Assembly (NCBI GenBank): GCA_017475415.1
Contig: JAFVFM010000157.1
Location: forward strand, 1-7,069
Origin: Solobacterium sp.
GTDB taxonomy: Bacteria > Bacillota_I > Bacilli_A > Erysipelotrichales > Erysipelotrichaceae
Length of the DNA: 7,069 nt
Direction: 5' to 3'
Each line of letters starts with the position of its first letter. The stretch's first letter is position 1. Below the pieces are notes generated by a model. The model searched no databases. It saw only the letters and a list, made by a program, of their open reading frames with translations, and was not told the origin of the DNA. Positions 1 to 6,179 of the stretch are shown here, in pieces. The position numbers were made by a program, and so were the translations under genes.

Positions 1-676
1 CTGTACCCATTGGTTCATAGTTTTGTTTACTATTCCCATTTACAAGATTTTGTACTTCAGCCATTATATCTGCTTTAGTTAATGAATTTGCGTCTTCAAA
101 GAGATGATTTTTCGGTTCTACAATAGATAATTGTTCTGTATTTCCAATACTTTTTGTGGCTCTTGCATCATCTAAAAAGAAAGGAATATCTGATGTATCT
201 TTTGTATCATCCATCGTATTTTGTGGTTTTTGATAATCACTAGGAAATGGCTTTGATGATACTTTCGCTTCCTTATTTCCAATTTGTGAGCGAATTTGAT
301 TCAATACATTCATACTTGTATTCTCGCTAGAAGCTAAACCTTGTTCCATATTATATTGTTTTACTTCACGAATATATTCATTGACAAATTCATTACTATC
401 TTCTGTACGATAATCCTGTGTCAATGTTTCAAGGTCCATCTTCTTTTCTCTACGAGATAAAGTTGGTACTTCACTTACATATACATTACGTGCATGCGAA
501 GGTTTAGAATTCTCCTTCACATCTTTTTCCTTAAATGAAAAATTATCAGCATCAATCTGATTCAATCTTTTCTCAAAACGTGATAATTCTTGTGAAGCGA
601 CAGCATCATCCTCGACACTAAATTGTAATTTATTCCTTAATTCTTCATATTTCTTTACTCTTGATAATTCAGCCAT
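1..676 (-). CDS. Hydrophilic protein of unknown function, N-terminal part (runs off left end)
   Basis: This frame is open from an ATG at 676-674 to the window edge with no stop, giving 225 codons; the C-terminus lies outside. It begins MAELSRVKKYEELRNKL and is rich in Glu, Asp, Lys, Asn, Ser and Gln. I see no membrane segment, signal peptide or Cys motif, so it looks cytosolic, with a short probable helix at residues 1-40 followed by a low-complexity, probably disordered stretch. The start is well supported: AAGGGA lies about 11 nt upstream, and a strong extended -10 (TGCTATAAT) lies about 30 nt upstream. It is downstream of ribU on the same strand, separated by about 120 nt, and seems to be its own transcription unit. 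I do not recognise the family; a scaffold or cell-division accessory protein is conceivable, but nothing in the sequence shows it. Confidence 0.8.
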   Translation of the reverse strand, partial: MAELSRVKKYEELRNKLQFSVEDDAVASQELSRFEKRLNQIDADNFSFKEKDVKENSKPSHARNVYVSEVPTLSRREKKMDLETLTQDYRTEDSNEFVNEYIREVKQYNMEQGLASSENTSMNVLNQIRSQIGNKEAKVSSKPFPSDYQKPQNTMDDTKDTSDIPFFLDDARATKSIGNTEQLSIVEPKNHLFEDANSLTKADIMAEVQNLVNGNSKQNYEPMGT

Positions 677-702
677 AATAAAAAGTTCCCTTTATCTCGA
701 TA

Positions 703-711
703 ATTATAGCA
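703..711 (-). promoter_or_regulatory. Extended -10 promoter for the left-end gene
   Basis: On the minus strand TGCTATAAT is a perfect extended -10 (TATAAT at 708-703, TG at 711-710). The -35 region is weak (TTCTTA with 18 nt spacing), as is usual for extended -10 promoters. It lies 27 nt upstream of the start codon at 676. Confidence 0.6.
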
Positions 712-796
712 TAGCTATTCTGAAAATAAGAAATATTAATTTAAAAGTAGCACATTATCTTTAAAGTAAATATCCTATTACTGATTCTATTTTGCA

Positions 797-1384
797 TTAA
801 CTATGTAATATAGGAGAAATAGATTTATATAGAATAAACGTAATGATGCTAACTAATAACCCTTTAATCATATTAAAAGGTACAACACAAAATAAGACTA
901 ATGAATTTACATCATTTACAGAGGAAAATATAGCTGAACCCATTTTTACAATATTTTCAATTGGCAAATCATATAAAGAGGAATATAAAGGAATTAATAC
1001 AAATATATTCATTAATGCCCCCGCTATAGCCATCACAATTGTACCTACTAACATACCTACTAGAGCAGATTGTTTACTTTTCTTCAAATGGTAGATATAT
1101 GCTGCGCTTGCCGCAAAACAGCTACCTACAAGAAAATTGGCAATCTCTCCTACAAAAGCTGTTGTTGTACCTCTAAACATCAACTTTAAAATAATCTTTA
1201 CTGCTTCAATCACAAAAGCAGCCATAGGCCCCATTGCAAAACCTCCAATTAATGGTGCAATTTCACTTAAGTCTAATTTGTAGAAAACAGGCGCAATTGG
1301 TAATGGAAATTCAAACAACATCAACACAAAGGCAACGGCTCCTAAAATCGCAATTTTCGTAAGATTTTTAACATTTTGATTCAT
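797..1384 (-). CDS. ribU: RibU, riboflavin-specific S component of an ECF transporter
   Basis: This is an integral membrane protein of 195 residues, matching the usual ~190 for RibU. RibU binds riboflavin and works with the shared energising module EcfA/EcfA'/EcfT, which is not in this window. The family signature is clear near the N-terminus: a hydrophobic helix (8-24), then FEFPLP (24-29), APVFYKLDLSEIAPLIGGFA (31-50), GPMAAFVIEAVK (52-63) and the GTTTAFVGEIANFLVG stretch (72-87). About six hydrophobic segments cover the length. The ATG at 1384 is preceded by AAAGGA at about 8 nt. An FMN riboswitch and a transcription terminator sit directly upstream, which independently supports the riboflavin assignment: uptake should fall when FMN is plentiful. 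There is no clear terminator after the stop at 797. It is monocistronic as far as can be seen. Confidence 0.95.
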   Translation of the reverse strand: MNQNVKNLTKIAILGAVAFVLMLFEFPLPIAPVFYKLDLSEIAPLIGGFAMGPMAAFVIEAVKIILKLMFRGTTTAFVGEIANFLVGSCFAASAAYIYHLKKSKQSALVGMLVGTIVMAIAGALMNIFVLIPLYSSLYDLPIENIVKMGSAIFSSVNDVNSLVLFCVVPFNMIKGLLVSIITFILYKSISPILHS

Positions 1385-1403
1385 CTGGTTTTCCTTTCTA
1401 CCT

Positions 1404-1432
1404 CAAAAAAAGAGGTTTAAGACAAAACCTCT
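1404..1432 (-). terminator. Intrinsic terminator of the ribU leader (riboswitch expression platform)
   Basis: On the minus strand AGAGGTTT (1432-1425) pairs perfectly with AAACCTCT (1418-1411) across a 6-nt loop, and a run of T follows immediately (1411-1405). It lies between the FMN aptamer and the ribU ribosome binding site, so it should end transcription early when FMN is bound. Because no terminator is visible after the upstream membrane-protein gene, it may also stop read-through from that gene. Confidence 0.85.
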
Positions 1433-1474
1433 GGACGGAATAAAGTATGAATAGATGTTTCTCTATCATCCAGA
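1430..1474 (-). promoter_or_regulatory. Candidate antiterminator helix of the FMN riboswitch
   Basis: UCUGGAUG (1474-1467), at the 3' side of the aptamer, can pair with CGUCCAGA (1437-1430) over 8 bp including one G.U. The second strand includes the first three bases of the terminator stem, and the first strand is part of the conserved P6/J6-1 region. The helix would therefore exclude both the folded aptamer and the terminator. This is pairing done by eye; energies were not computed. Confidence 0.5.
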
Positions 1475-1570
1475 CTATACTGTCGCCATTGGAATTTCAC
1501 CAATTCAGCTTTGCAGCTCGCGGGGTATACCGCCGGTCGGGAATTTCACCCTGCCCTGAGATTTATCTAT
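1451..1570 (-). promoter_or_regulatory. FMN riboswitch (RFN element) controlling ribU
   Basis: Read on the minus strand, the classic RFN blocks occur in order: TCTCAGGGCAGGGTGAAATT, then CCCGACCGGCGGTA, the P4/P5 region with GGTGAAATTCC, GGCGACAGTATAGTC (P6) and CTGGATGATAGAGA. The P1 closing helix is TCTC (1561-1558) with GAGA (1463-1460), extended by ATAGAT (1570-1565) with ATCTAT (1456-1451). It binds flavin mononucleotide in the nascent RNA. A leader terminator follows 19 nt downstream and ribU 67 nt downstream, so this is transcriptional OFF control by FMN. Confidence 0.97.
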
Positions 1571-1575
1571 ATGTT

Positions 1576-1603
1576 ATTATACGCAAGCATCTTTAAATAA
1601 CAA
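1576..1603 (-). promoter_or_regulatory. ribU promoter
   Basis: TTGTTA (-35, 1603-1598) and a perfect TATAAT (-10, 1581-1576) are separated by 16 nt. The predicted start of transcription is at about 1570, exactly where the outer P1 strand of the riboswitch begins. The promoter lies just after the stop of the upstream membrane-protein gene. Confidence 0.7.
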
Positions 1604-1613
1604 GTAATTTGCA

Positions 1614-3053
1614 TCATTTCTGATATAACAAATCCATTACAGCTTGAATATCATGTGAGAATAAAGGCAACAATTTAAAGAAAATATAAATGATTATTGC
1701 TAAACAGATTGCTAGTAACAATAATACCCTTCCCTTTGGTAATTCGATATATTTATCAAAACCTATTGCCCTCGTATATAAGCCAATGAATATACCTAAT
1801 ATGGCTAAAATAAATGTAAATATAGGATTAATATGCACTAAGAATACAGCGATAATATAGAGTATAGTAGAAGTCATGGAACCTCTTGCACTAATATCTG
1901 CTAATTTACGCATTGTAATCTTATCACCTAGTAAGCCACAAAAAATGGAAAGGATATAATAAATTGCATATTCACTAATTAAAGCAAAGCCTGCGATAAA
2001 AAAGGCTATTAAAGAAGCAGAACTAAAGCTCATACGCGCTACACTATAGGGAGCTTGATTAATCATATGATAGACAAGTGATGCAAAGATAGAACCAAAG
2101 GCTAACCAATGTAGAATATTCAAAAATAATACAGCTAAGGCATTTAACGTAACCCCTTTAACAGAAGCTACAGATTTAACTGAATCAACTGGCAAGAAAA
2201 TCATTTTCAATATATTCGCCTTAGGCTCATCAATTACCGAATCTAAATAAGCATTTCTTGCCTCACGCTTTAATTGTTTATATGTTTTTTGTTTTGCATC
2301 TTTCTGTATCGTTTGATTATTTTCATTCTTTATATCTGGTTGCTTCTGTTCGCTATCTTGAATATTTTCTTTATCATTTAATTTAACAGATTTAACTGTA
2401 TCTTCTAATTTCAAACTATTATCTTGTTCAGGATTATCTACAACAATAGTATCGTCTTTTTCTTCGCTTATCGTTTGTTCTATATTTTCTTCATTAGCCA
2501 TTAGCGTTGTAGTATCTTCAATATCAATTAAACCCAAGCGTAATTCAGGCTTTTGTTTCTTAGGATGTTCTTCGATAGATGTATCTACCTCTTCTTCTAT
2601 ATTCTCATTTGAAACCTGTTCTATATCCTTATCCATTTGCCCTACAACCTCATGTTCACTTTCTAATTCGCTAAAATGATTCTCTTCTATTCTTTCTATT
2701 TCTTTCGCTTCAGCTAAAAGTCTATCTACTTCAGGAATATGTACATATTCTTCTTCTTGATCAAAATTAATATCAATATTTGATTTAATTGGCTTTTCTT
2801 TTTGAAAGAATTTTAAAATCTTCAAACGCTTTTTTTTCTTTATCCTATATGCACCATCTACCAAAATTGTTTGATCAACATAATCTTCAATTTTATCTTC
2901 ATAATCCTCTAAATCAATAAAACTGAATGGTTTATTGGTGATGATCTCCTTTATTTTTTTATATGGATTATGCCTAAAGCGAACTGCTCTTTTGCGCTCC
3001 TCAGCAGGTGTAGTCAATCTCTTTTTTCTTGCTCCAACGTGTTTCTTACTCAT
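1614..3053 (-). CDS. Multi-pass membrane protein with basic N-terminus and long acidic linker, unknown function
   Basis: The product is 479 residues from the ATG at 3053, or 480 from the adjacent ATG at 3056. GGGGTG stands only about 2 nt from the first ATG but about 5 nt from the second, so I favour 3053. Three parts are visible (numbering from 3056). Residues 1-90 are very basic (GARKKRL, KKKKRLKILK). Residues 95-260 are low-complexity, rich in Glu, Asp, Asn and Gln and probably disordered. Residues 280-463 carry about five membrane segments (roughly 303-330, 345-375, 396-410, 412-428, 443-463). The membrane part, with DSVKSVASVKG before it and ADISARGSMTSTILYIIAVF in the middle, recalls Yip1-type membrane domains, but this is a weak impression. 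The gene lies 83 nt downstream of efp, behind a terminator, and ends in TGA. No function can be assigned. Confidence 0.85.
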   Translation of the reverse strand: MSKKHVGARKKRLTTPAEERKRAVRFRHNPYKKIKEIITNKPFSFIDLEDYEDKIEDYVDQTILVDGAYRIKKKKRLKILKFFQKEKPIKSNIDINFDQEEEYVHIPEVDRLLAEAKEIERIEENHFSELESEHEVVGQMDKDIEQVSNENIEEEVDTSIEEHPKKQKPELRLGLIDIEDTTTLMANEENIEQTISEEKDDTIVVDNPEQDNSLKLEDTVKSVKLNDKENIQDSEQKQPDIKNENNQTIQKDAKQKTYKQLKREARNAYLDSVIDEPKANILKMIFLPVDSVKSVASVKGVTLNALAVLFLNILHWLAFGSIFASLVYHMINQAPYSVARMSFSSASLIAFFIAGFALISEYAIYYILSIFCGLLGDKITMRKLADISARGSMTSTILYIIAVFLVHINPIFTFILAILGIFIGLYTRAIGFDKYIELPKGRVLLLLAICLAIIIYIFFKLLPLFSHDIQAVMDLLYQK

Positions 3054-3077
3054 CATTCACCCCAACACACTGCTTTA

Positions 3078-3083
3078 ATTATA
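3078..3083 (-). promoter_or_regulatory. Possible -10 box for the membrane-protein gene
   Basis: A perfect TATAAT is present on the minus strand 25 nt upstream of the start at 3053. No convincing -35 is present, because that position falls inside the efp terminator hairpin. The call rests on the -10 alone. Confidence 0.4.
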
Positions 3084-3087
3084 TAGT

Positions 3088-3113
3088 AAAAAAATGTGCT
3101 TTTCAGCACATTT
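3088..3113 (-). terminator. Intrinsic terminator after efp
   Basis: AAATGTGCT (3113-3105) pairs perfectly with AGCACATTT (3100-3092) around a GAAA loop, followed by a T run (3094-3088). It lies 23 nt after the efp stop codon. Confidence 0.9.
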
Positions 3114-3136
3114 CTTAGAATTCAATTCTTAATGCA

Positions 3137-3694
3137 TTAAGCTCTACCAGAATACTTACCATCCGCGGTAGAAATTACAACCATTTCACCATTTTGGATA
3201 AATAATGGTACACGAATTTCTAAGCCAGTTTCAAGTACTGCATTCTTTGTTGCAGAAGTAGCAGTATCACCTTTAACAGCTGGTTCACATTCTGTAATTT
3301 GTAATTCAACCTTATCTGGTAAGATTACACCTAATACTTCATCTTCGAACATAGAAATCATGACATTGTCATTCGCCTTCATGAATTTCATTTCCCATTC
3401 TAATCTACTCTTAGCGATTTCAATTTGTTCATATGTCGTATTATCCATGAACACAAGATTTTCACCATCATCATAAAGATAGTGCATCTCTTTCTTTTCG
3501 ATACGTGCTTGTACAACCTTGTCACCACCAGTGAATGAAATCTCATTGATAACACCAGTTCTTAAATTCTTCACTTTTACTTTAACAATCATTTGACGCA
3601 TAGCTGTCTTATTATGATCTACATTTAAAACAGTAAAGATACCATTATCATATTCAATCGTCATTCCTGGTTTTAAATCATTAACTATAACCAT
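3137..3694 (-). CDS. efp: Translation elongation factor P with non-canonical loop tip
   Basis: EF-P binds stalled ribosomes between the P and E sites and helps form peptide bonds at polyproline stretches. The product is 185 residues, exactly the usual length. The frame extends 18 codons further upstream, but the ATG at 3694 is the start: AAGGAAGGG lies 8 nt before it, and the protein then begins MVIVNDLKPGMTIEYDNG, as in the family. The KOW-like domain I (1-62) has KVKNLRTGVINEISFTGGDK; the OB domains follow (FMDNTTYEQIEI, then the C-terminal ETGLEIRVPLFIQNGEMVVI, DGKYSGRA). One oddity: the domain I tip, usually HVKPGKGAA with a modified Lys at position 32, here reads DHNKTAMRQ with no gap, so residue 32 is Met, flanked by Ala31 and Arg33. 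It has its own promoter and terminator, and follows comGG by 50 nt. Confidence 0.95.
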   Translation of the reverse strand: MVIVNDLKPGMTIEYDNGIFTVLNVDHNKTAMRQMIVKVKVKNLRTGVINEISFTGGDKVVQARIEKKEMHYLYDDGENLVFMDNTTYEQIEIAKSRLEWEMKFMKANDNVMISMFEDEVLGVILPDKVELQITECEPAVKGDTATSATKNAVLETGLEIRVPLFIQNGEMVVISTADGKYSGRA

Positions 3695-3720
3695 TTGTAT
3701 AACCCTTCCTTTACGTTTTA

Positions 3721-3748
3721 ATTTTATTGAAATGATACACTTTGTCAA
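3721..3748 (-). promoter_or_regulatory. efp promoter overlapping the comGG stop codon
   Basis: A perfect TTGACA (3748-3743) and TAAAAT (3726-3721) are 16 nt apart. The -35 box contains the TGA stop of comGG (3747-3745). Transcription would start near 3714, leaving a leader of about 20 nt with the efp ribosome binding site. It lets efp be expressed independently of the comG cluster. Confidence 0.8.
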
Positions 3749-4083
3749 TAAGAAGAATGTTCTTCCATACTTAAGATTCGTCCTGTTTTTGTATGAATCA
3801 CAAATTGATAAACAATATCATCAATTACAAAGTTTTGATAGCGATAGATTTCTTTATCTTTATCCTCTTCTTCATCTTCATCTTCTTCTATATCCTTCAG
3901 TAATTCATTTTTGAATACAATAATCTTTTCATAGGCAGATAAAAAATGTGTATTTGCTTCTTCTAAATAAGCCATCGCTTTACATTCATAAATCATTCGT
4001 TGCATTAATAGCATAAACAAAGAAAGAACTAATACAAACAACAATAAGAAATAACTACTCAAAAATCCCTTTCGCAATTGCAT
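3745..4083 (-). CDS. comGG: ComGG-like minor pseudopilin
   Basis: The product is 112 residues from the ATG at 4083; the frame can be extended 9 codons to a TTG at 4110, but that has no ribosome binding site. It starts MQLRKGFLSSYFLLLFV, a short basic stretch followed by a Gly6/Phe7 prepilin peptidase site and a hydrophobic helix (about 7-28). The Glu normally at +5 of the mature protein is absent (Tyr11), which is also usual for ComGG of Bacillus. The rest is a small domain with a very acidic run at 64-78 (EEDEDEEEDKDKE), apparently replicated GAA/GAT codons. ComG minor pseudopilins assemble the competence pseudopilus that brings DNA to the cell surface. The start overlaps comGF by 29 nt, so the two are probably translationally coupled. 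The assignment rests more on position and signal than on sequence similarity. Confidence 0.65.
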   Translation of the reverse strand: MQLRKGFLSSYFLLLFVLVLSLFMLLMQRMIYECKAMAYLEEANTHFLSAYEKIIVFKNELLKDIEEDEDEEEDKDKEIYRYQNFVIDDIVYQFVIHTKTGRILSMEEHSSY

Positions 4084-4483
4084 ACTGCTTCTTTTTACCT
4101 TCTCTTTCAAAAGATATAAAAATCATGTTATTGTTTGTAGAAAATGAAATAGCATCAATATCTATAAGTAGGATATATGTTCCAGGCTGTAGAATTAATT
4201 TTTGATTAATTAAGCTTAGGATGCATTCTCTTTCTTCATATATAAAAGTTAGATAATCCTTCTCAACATGGATATCATAGGAAAGTAAAAGAATTCTTTT
4301 TAGTTGTAATAAAGATATTTCATCTTGTACATTTTGTTCAAATTGAAGATTACGCTGCAATAAATTTGTTGCTTCAATGGGTATCGCTATAAAAAGTAAA
4401 ACAATCCATAAAGATAAGATAATTTCAACTAAGATGGATCCTCGCTTTTTGGTATTTCTATTCTTTGAAATTCTTCTATCCAT
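4055..4483 (-). CDS. comGF: ComGF-like minor pseudopilin
   Basis: The product is 142 residues from the ATG at 4483, or 146 from an ATG at 4495. The 4483 start has GGAAAG at about 5 nt and is preferred, but the difference is small. A type IV prepilin signal is plain: basic KNRNTKKRG, then S-I-L-V-E with the conserved Glu at +5, then a hydrophobic helix IILSLWIVLLFIAIPI. The C-terminal half (IYEERECILSLINQKLILQP, then ISFSTNNNMIFISFEREGKK) resembles the beta-rich ComGF domain. Processing would be by the ComC-type prepilin peptidase, which is not in this window. The gene overlaps comGE upstream by 55 nt and comGG downstream by 29 nt, the tight packing typical of comG operons. Confidence 0.8.
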   Translation of the reverse strand: MDRRISKNRNTKKRGSILVEIILSLWIVLLFIAIPIEATNLLQRNLQFEQNVQDEISLLQLKRILLLSYDIHVEKDYLTFIYEERECILSLINQKLILQPGTYILLIDIDAISFSTNNNMIFISFEREGKKKQYAIAKGIFE

Positions 4484-4632
4484 GCTTCTTTCCATTTATC
4501 CCCTAAACGTTCAAATGTTCTTTGTTGTATATTCTTTGTTTGTAAGATATTCATCACAAGAAACAAAATCATTGAAATGATACATATGGATAATAAGGCT
4601 TCTACTAATAGAAAGCCTTTATTATTCCTCAT
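4429..4632 (-). CDS. comGE: Short ComGE-like pseudopilin
   Basis: The product is 67 residues. It begins MRNNKGFLLVEALLS, a textbook prepilin signal: cleavage between Gly6 and Phe7, Glu11 at +5, then a membrane helix to about residue 29. The mature domain is only about 38 residues, ending in IPKSEDPS, far shorter than ComGE of Bacillus subtilis (about 115). The ATG at 4632 has GGAAGG at 7 nt and overlaps the comGD stop by 11 nt. The unusually long overlap with comGF (55-67 nt) shows that the short C-terminus is fixed by the next gene rather than being a fresh break, though an old frameshift cannot be excluded. Its role, like its neighbours', would be in the minor-pseudopilin tip complex. Confidence 0.7.
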   Translation of the reverse strand: MRNNKGFLLVEALLSICIISMILFLVMNILQTKNIQQRTFERLGDKWKEAWIEEFQRIEIPKSEDPS

Positions 4633-4780
4633 ATTTTAGCCTTCCACTTCCTAACTCAATGATGATATTTCCTTGTGGAAAAACTACAGTATTCGCTCTA
4701 TTCACATTTCCTTTTTCATTAAAATGTATCCACTCATAGCCTTCTACTATCTCCATATCCTTTTGGGCCATAGCTTTAGC
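4622..4780 (-). pseudogene. comGD: comGD, C-terminal remnant cut by the IStron
   Basis: The last 52 codons of a ComGD pseudopilin remain. The stretch IHFNEKGNVNRANTVVF followed by GNIIIELGSGRLKYEE parallels the C-terminus of Bacillus ComGD (LEFNEKG, then VYLGSGRV). The N-terminal ~90 residues, with the prepilin signal and membrane helix, are missing. Reading upstream, the frame passes directly into the right end of the IStron, and an ATG at 4861 creates an artificial 79-codon ORF whose first 27 codons are transposon sequence. The break is placed at about 4780, just after ATCAA, uncertain by some 15 nt. The sequence on the far side of the element is not the missing comGD half, so RNA splicing could not restore the gene here. 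Confidence 0.8.
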
Positions 4781-4794
4781 TTGATGCTGAGTCT

Positions 4795-4816
4795 CCCCAT
4801 GTCTAAAGCCAGGGGG
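4795..4816 (-). repeat. Right-end subterminal hairpin of the IStron
   Basis: On the minus strand CCCCCTGGC, loop TTTA, GACATGGGG forms an imperfect hairpin with a G.A mismatch. It matches the left-end hairpin at 18 of 21 aligned positions. In related elements this end is both the TnpA binding site and the 3' end of the TnpB guide RNA scaffold; the bases just beyond it (comGD sequence) would then act as guide. Confidence 0.75.
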
Positions 4817-4853
4817 TTCATAAGAAGCTTGGTATTTAAGTTTCCACCTATCG

Positions 4854-6104
4854 CTAGGCAACCCTTATTCTTATCGGTGCACCCAGAACACCACTACTGT
4901 ATAGTCCTTTTACAGACACAACATTACTTTTTCGCAAAATATTTAATGCACCATTTAAGTCGGCATTTATATATTTGCCTTCTTTCGTTTTATACATTCC
5001 TCTATACACTCTGTGACCACTATATTTATAGTTATTTTGTGCATTAGGATTGTATATTGGAATTTCATCCTTATCCCAAAATGATGCAAGTGATGTATAG
5101 CTTTCCTCTTGTTCTATATAGGTGATGCCGTATCTTTCACACAAATTTCGTAATGTAATTCTAAAATTGCCATAAGGTATTTGCACAAATTTTTGATTAT
5201 TTGCCTTACCTATATTGGAATTTCGTTGGAATTCTTGATTATATCAACACACGATATTTCCAATGTTATTAGCTATACAATAATTCACGATATGCCTTGT
5301 AGATTTATTGATGTAATCTTTAACACGATTATTTCTTTGCATGGTTAATTTACACATCTTTGAAGTTCTTTTTATTCCTTGTTTATCGGAAATGCTTTGC
5401 AGTTTAGCGATTTGTTTATTCCAATATTGGTTAATTGATTTAAGTTTACGACCATCCACAATGAATGATGTCCCGTTATTGGTTACGCATGTCGCTAGAT
5501 TTGTAATTCCTAAATCGATTGCTAAAGCATTTTCTTTATTTAGGTTTAAATCTAGAGCTTCTTCTTTATAGCAGTATTGAATTTTGAAGTATCGTCCGCC
5601 ATATATTGGGCATATACGTACTTCTTTGATTTCTTTTCCCTCTAAGATTGAAGGAAACGGAATCTTGATTCCTTTATGTGTTTTTGAAAATTCTTGACTC
5701 ATTGGAACTTTAAGATAACCGTCATTAATTGAAATTGCATTTGTAGAAAGAATTAAGTTAAATATTCCGCCTTTTTCTCTATACCGAGGAATATGAATAT
5801 CTTGGAAACGATATTCATTGTGGCTAGCTTTTTTTATCAAGTTGAAGAAAGATTTAAAATTTCTATCCACTACTTTTAGTATTTGTTGTGAAATACCTGC
5901 TTGTAGTAATTTGTAATTTTCGTTACTCTTACACACATGATAATTGCTTTCGTAGTTTAAGAATTTCTTTTCTACAAAGTAATACTGCCTAATGTTGTAC
6001 AAGGCAACATTGTAAAGATTGTTACTGTATCTGCACATTTCTTTTAAGGTTTCATATTCGGATTTACTTAAATTCCGAACAACATTTGTTAACGTCAGAT
6101 ACAT
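4854..6104 (-). pseudogene. tnpB: TnpB, RNA-guided endonuclease of IS605-type elements, broken by an in-frame TGA
   Basis: One continuous frame of 416 codons runs from the ATG at 6104 (AAAGGAGGG 6 nt upstream) to TAG at 4856-4854, interrupted only by TGA at 5246-5244 (codon 287). Both halves are clearly TnpB. An N-terminal helical region begins MYLTLTNVVRNLSKSEY. The RuvC-I motif is ALAIDLGITNLAT, with catalytic Asp197. After the stop come NSNIGKANNQKFVQIPYGNF, then YIEQEESYTSLASF (329-342), and RuvC-III NADLNGALNIL with Asp382. The stop sits in NIVC-stop-YN, where relatives I know have a Gly (VVGYN), so one G-to-T change (GGA to TGA) explains it. Between 338 and 382 there is no Cys, so the usual CxxC zinc finger is absent. 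Downstream restart from GTG at 5186 would give only RuvC-II/III, so activity is unlikely. Confidence 0.9.
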
Positions 6105-6110
6105 CGTCCA

Positions 6111-6120
6111 CCCTCCTTTC
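6111..6120 (-). promoter_or_regulatory. Strong ribosome binding site of tnpB
   Basis: GAAAGGAGGG on the minus strand is almost the full anti-16S complement, 6 nt before the ATG at 6104. It decides the tnpB start and shows that translation initiation was maintained even though the frame is now broken. Confidence 0.8.
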
Positions 6121-6179
6121 TTGTTATATACACTTTAAGAGAATGTTACAGTAGTTGTGTTTTGGGTATGAACCCCTTG

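Noticed and set aside
3695..3748. N-terminal extension of EF-P from the upstream start
   Set aside because: EF-P begins at MVIVND with a strong ribosome binding site. The extension overlaps the promoter and would make the protein longer than the family.
4622..4861. 79-codon ORF beginning MPSDRWKLKY as a real gene
   Set aside because: Its first ~27 codons are the right end of the IStron (including the subterminal hairpin) and the rest is the comGD C-terminus. The ATG is chance and has no ribosome binding site of its own.
4673..5047. Plus-strand 124-residue ORF
   Set aside because: It is antisense to tnpB and the comGD remnant, with no ribosome binding site or recognisable protein features.
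4854..5186. A separate 110-residue gene
   Set aside because: It is in the same frame as the upstream tnpB part and continues it after a single TGA. It is the C-terminal half of tnpB.
5244..5246. TGA read as an amino acid (alternative code or selenocysteine)
   Set aside because: TGA properly ends comGG and the membrane-protein gene. No selenocysteine-type hairpin context was noticed, and the codon sits in a decaying transposon gene.
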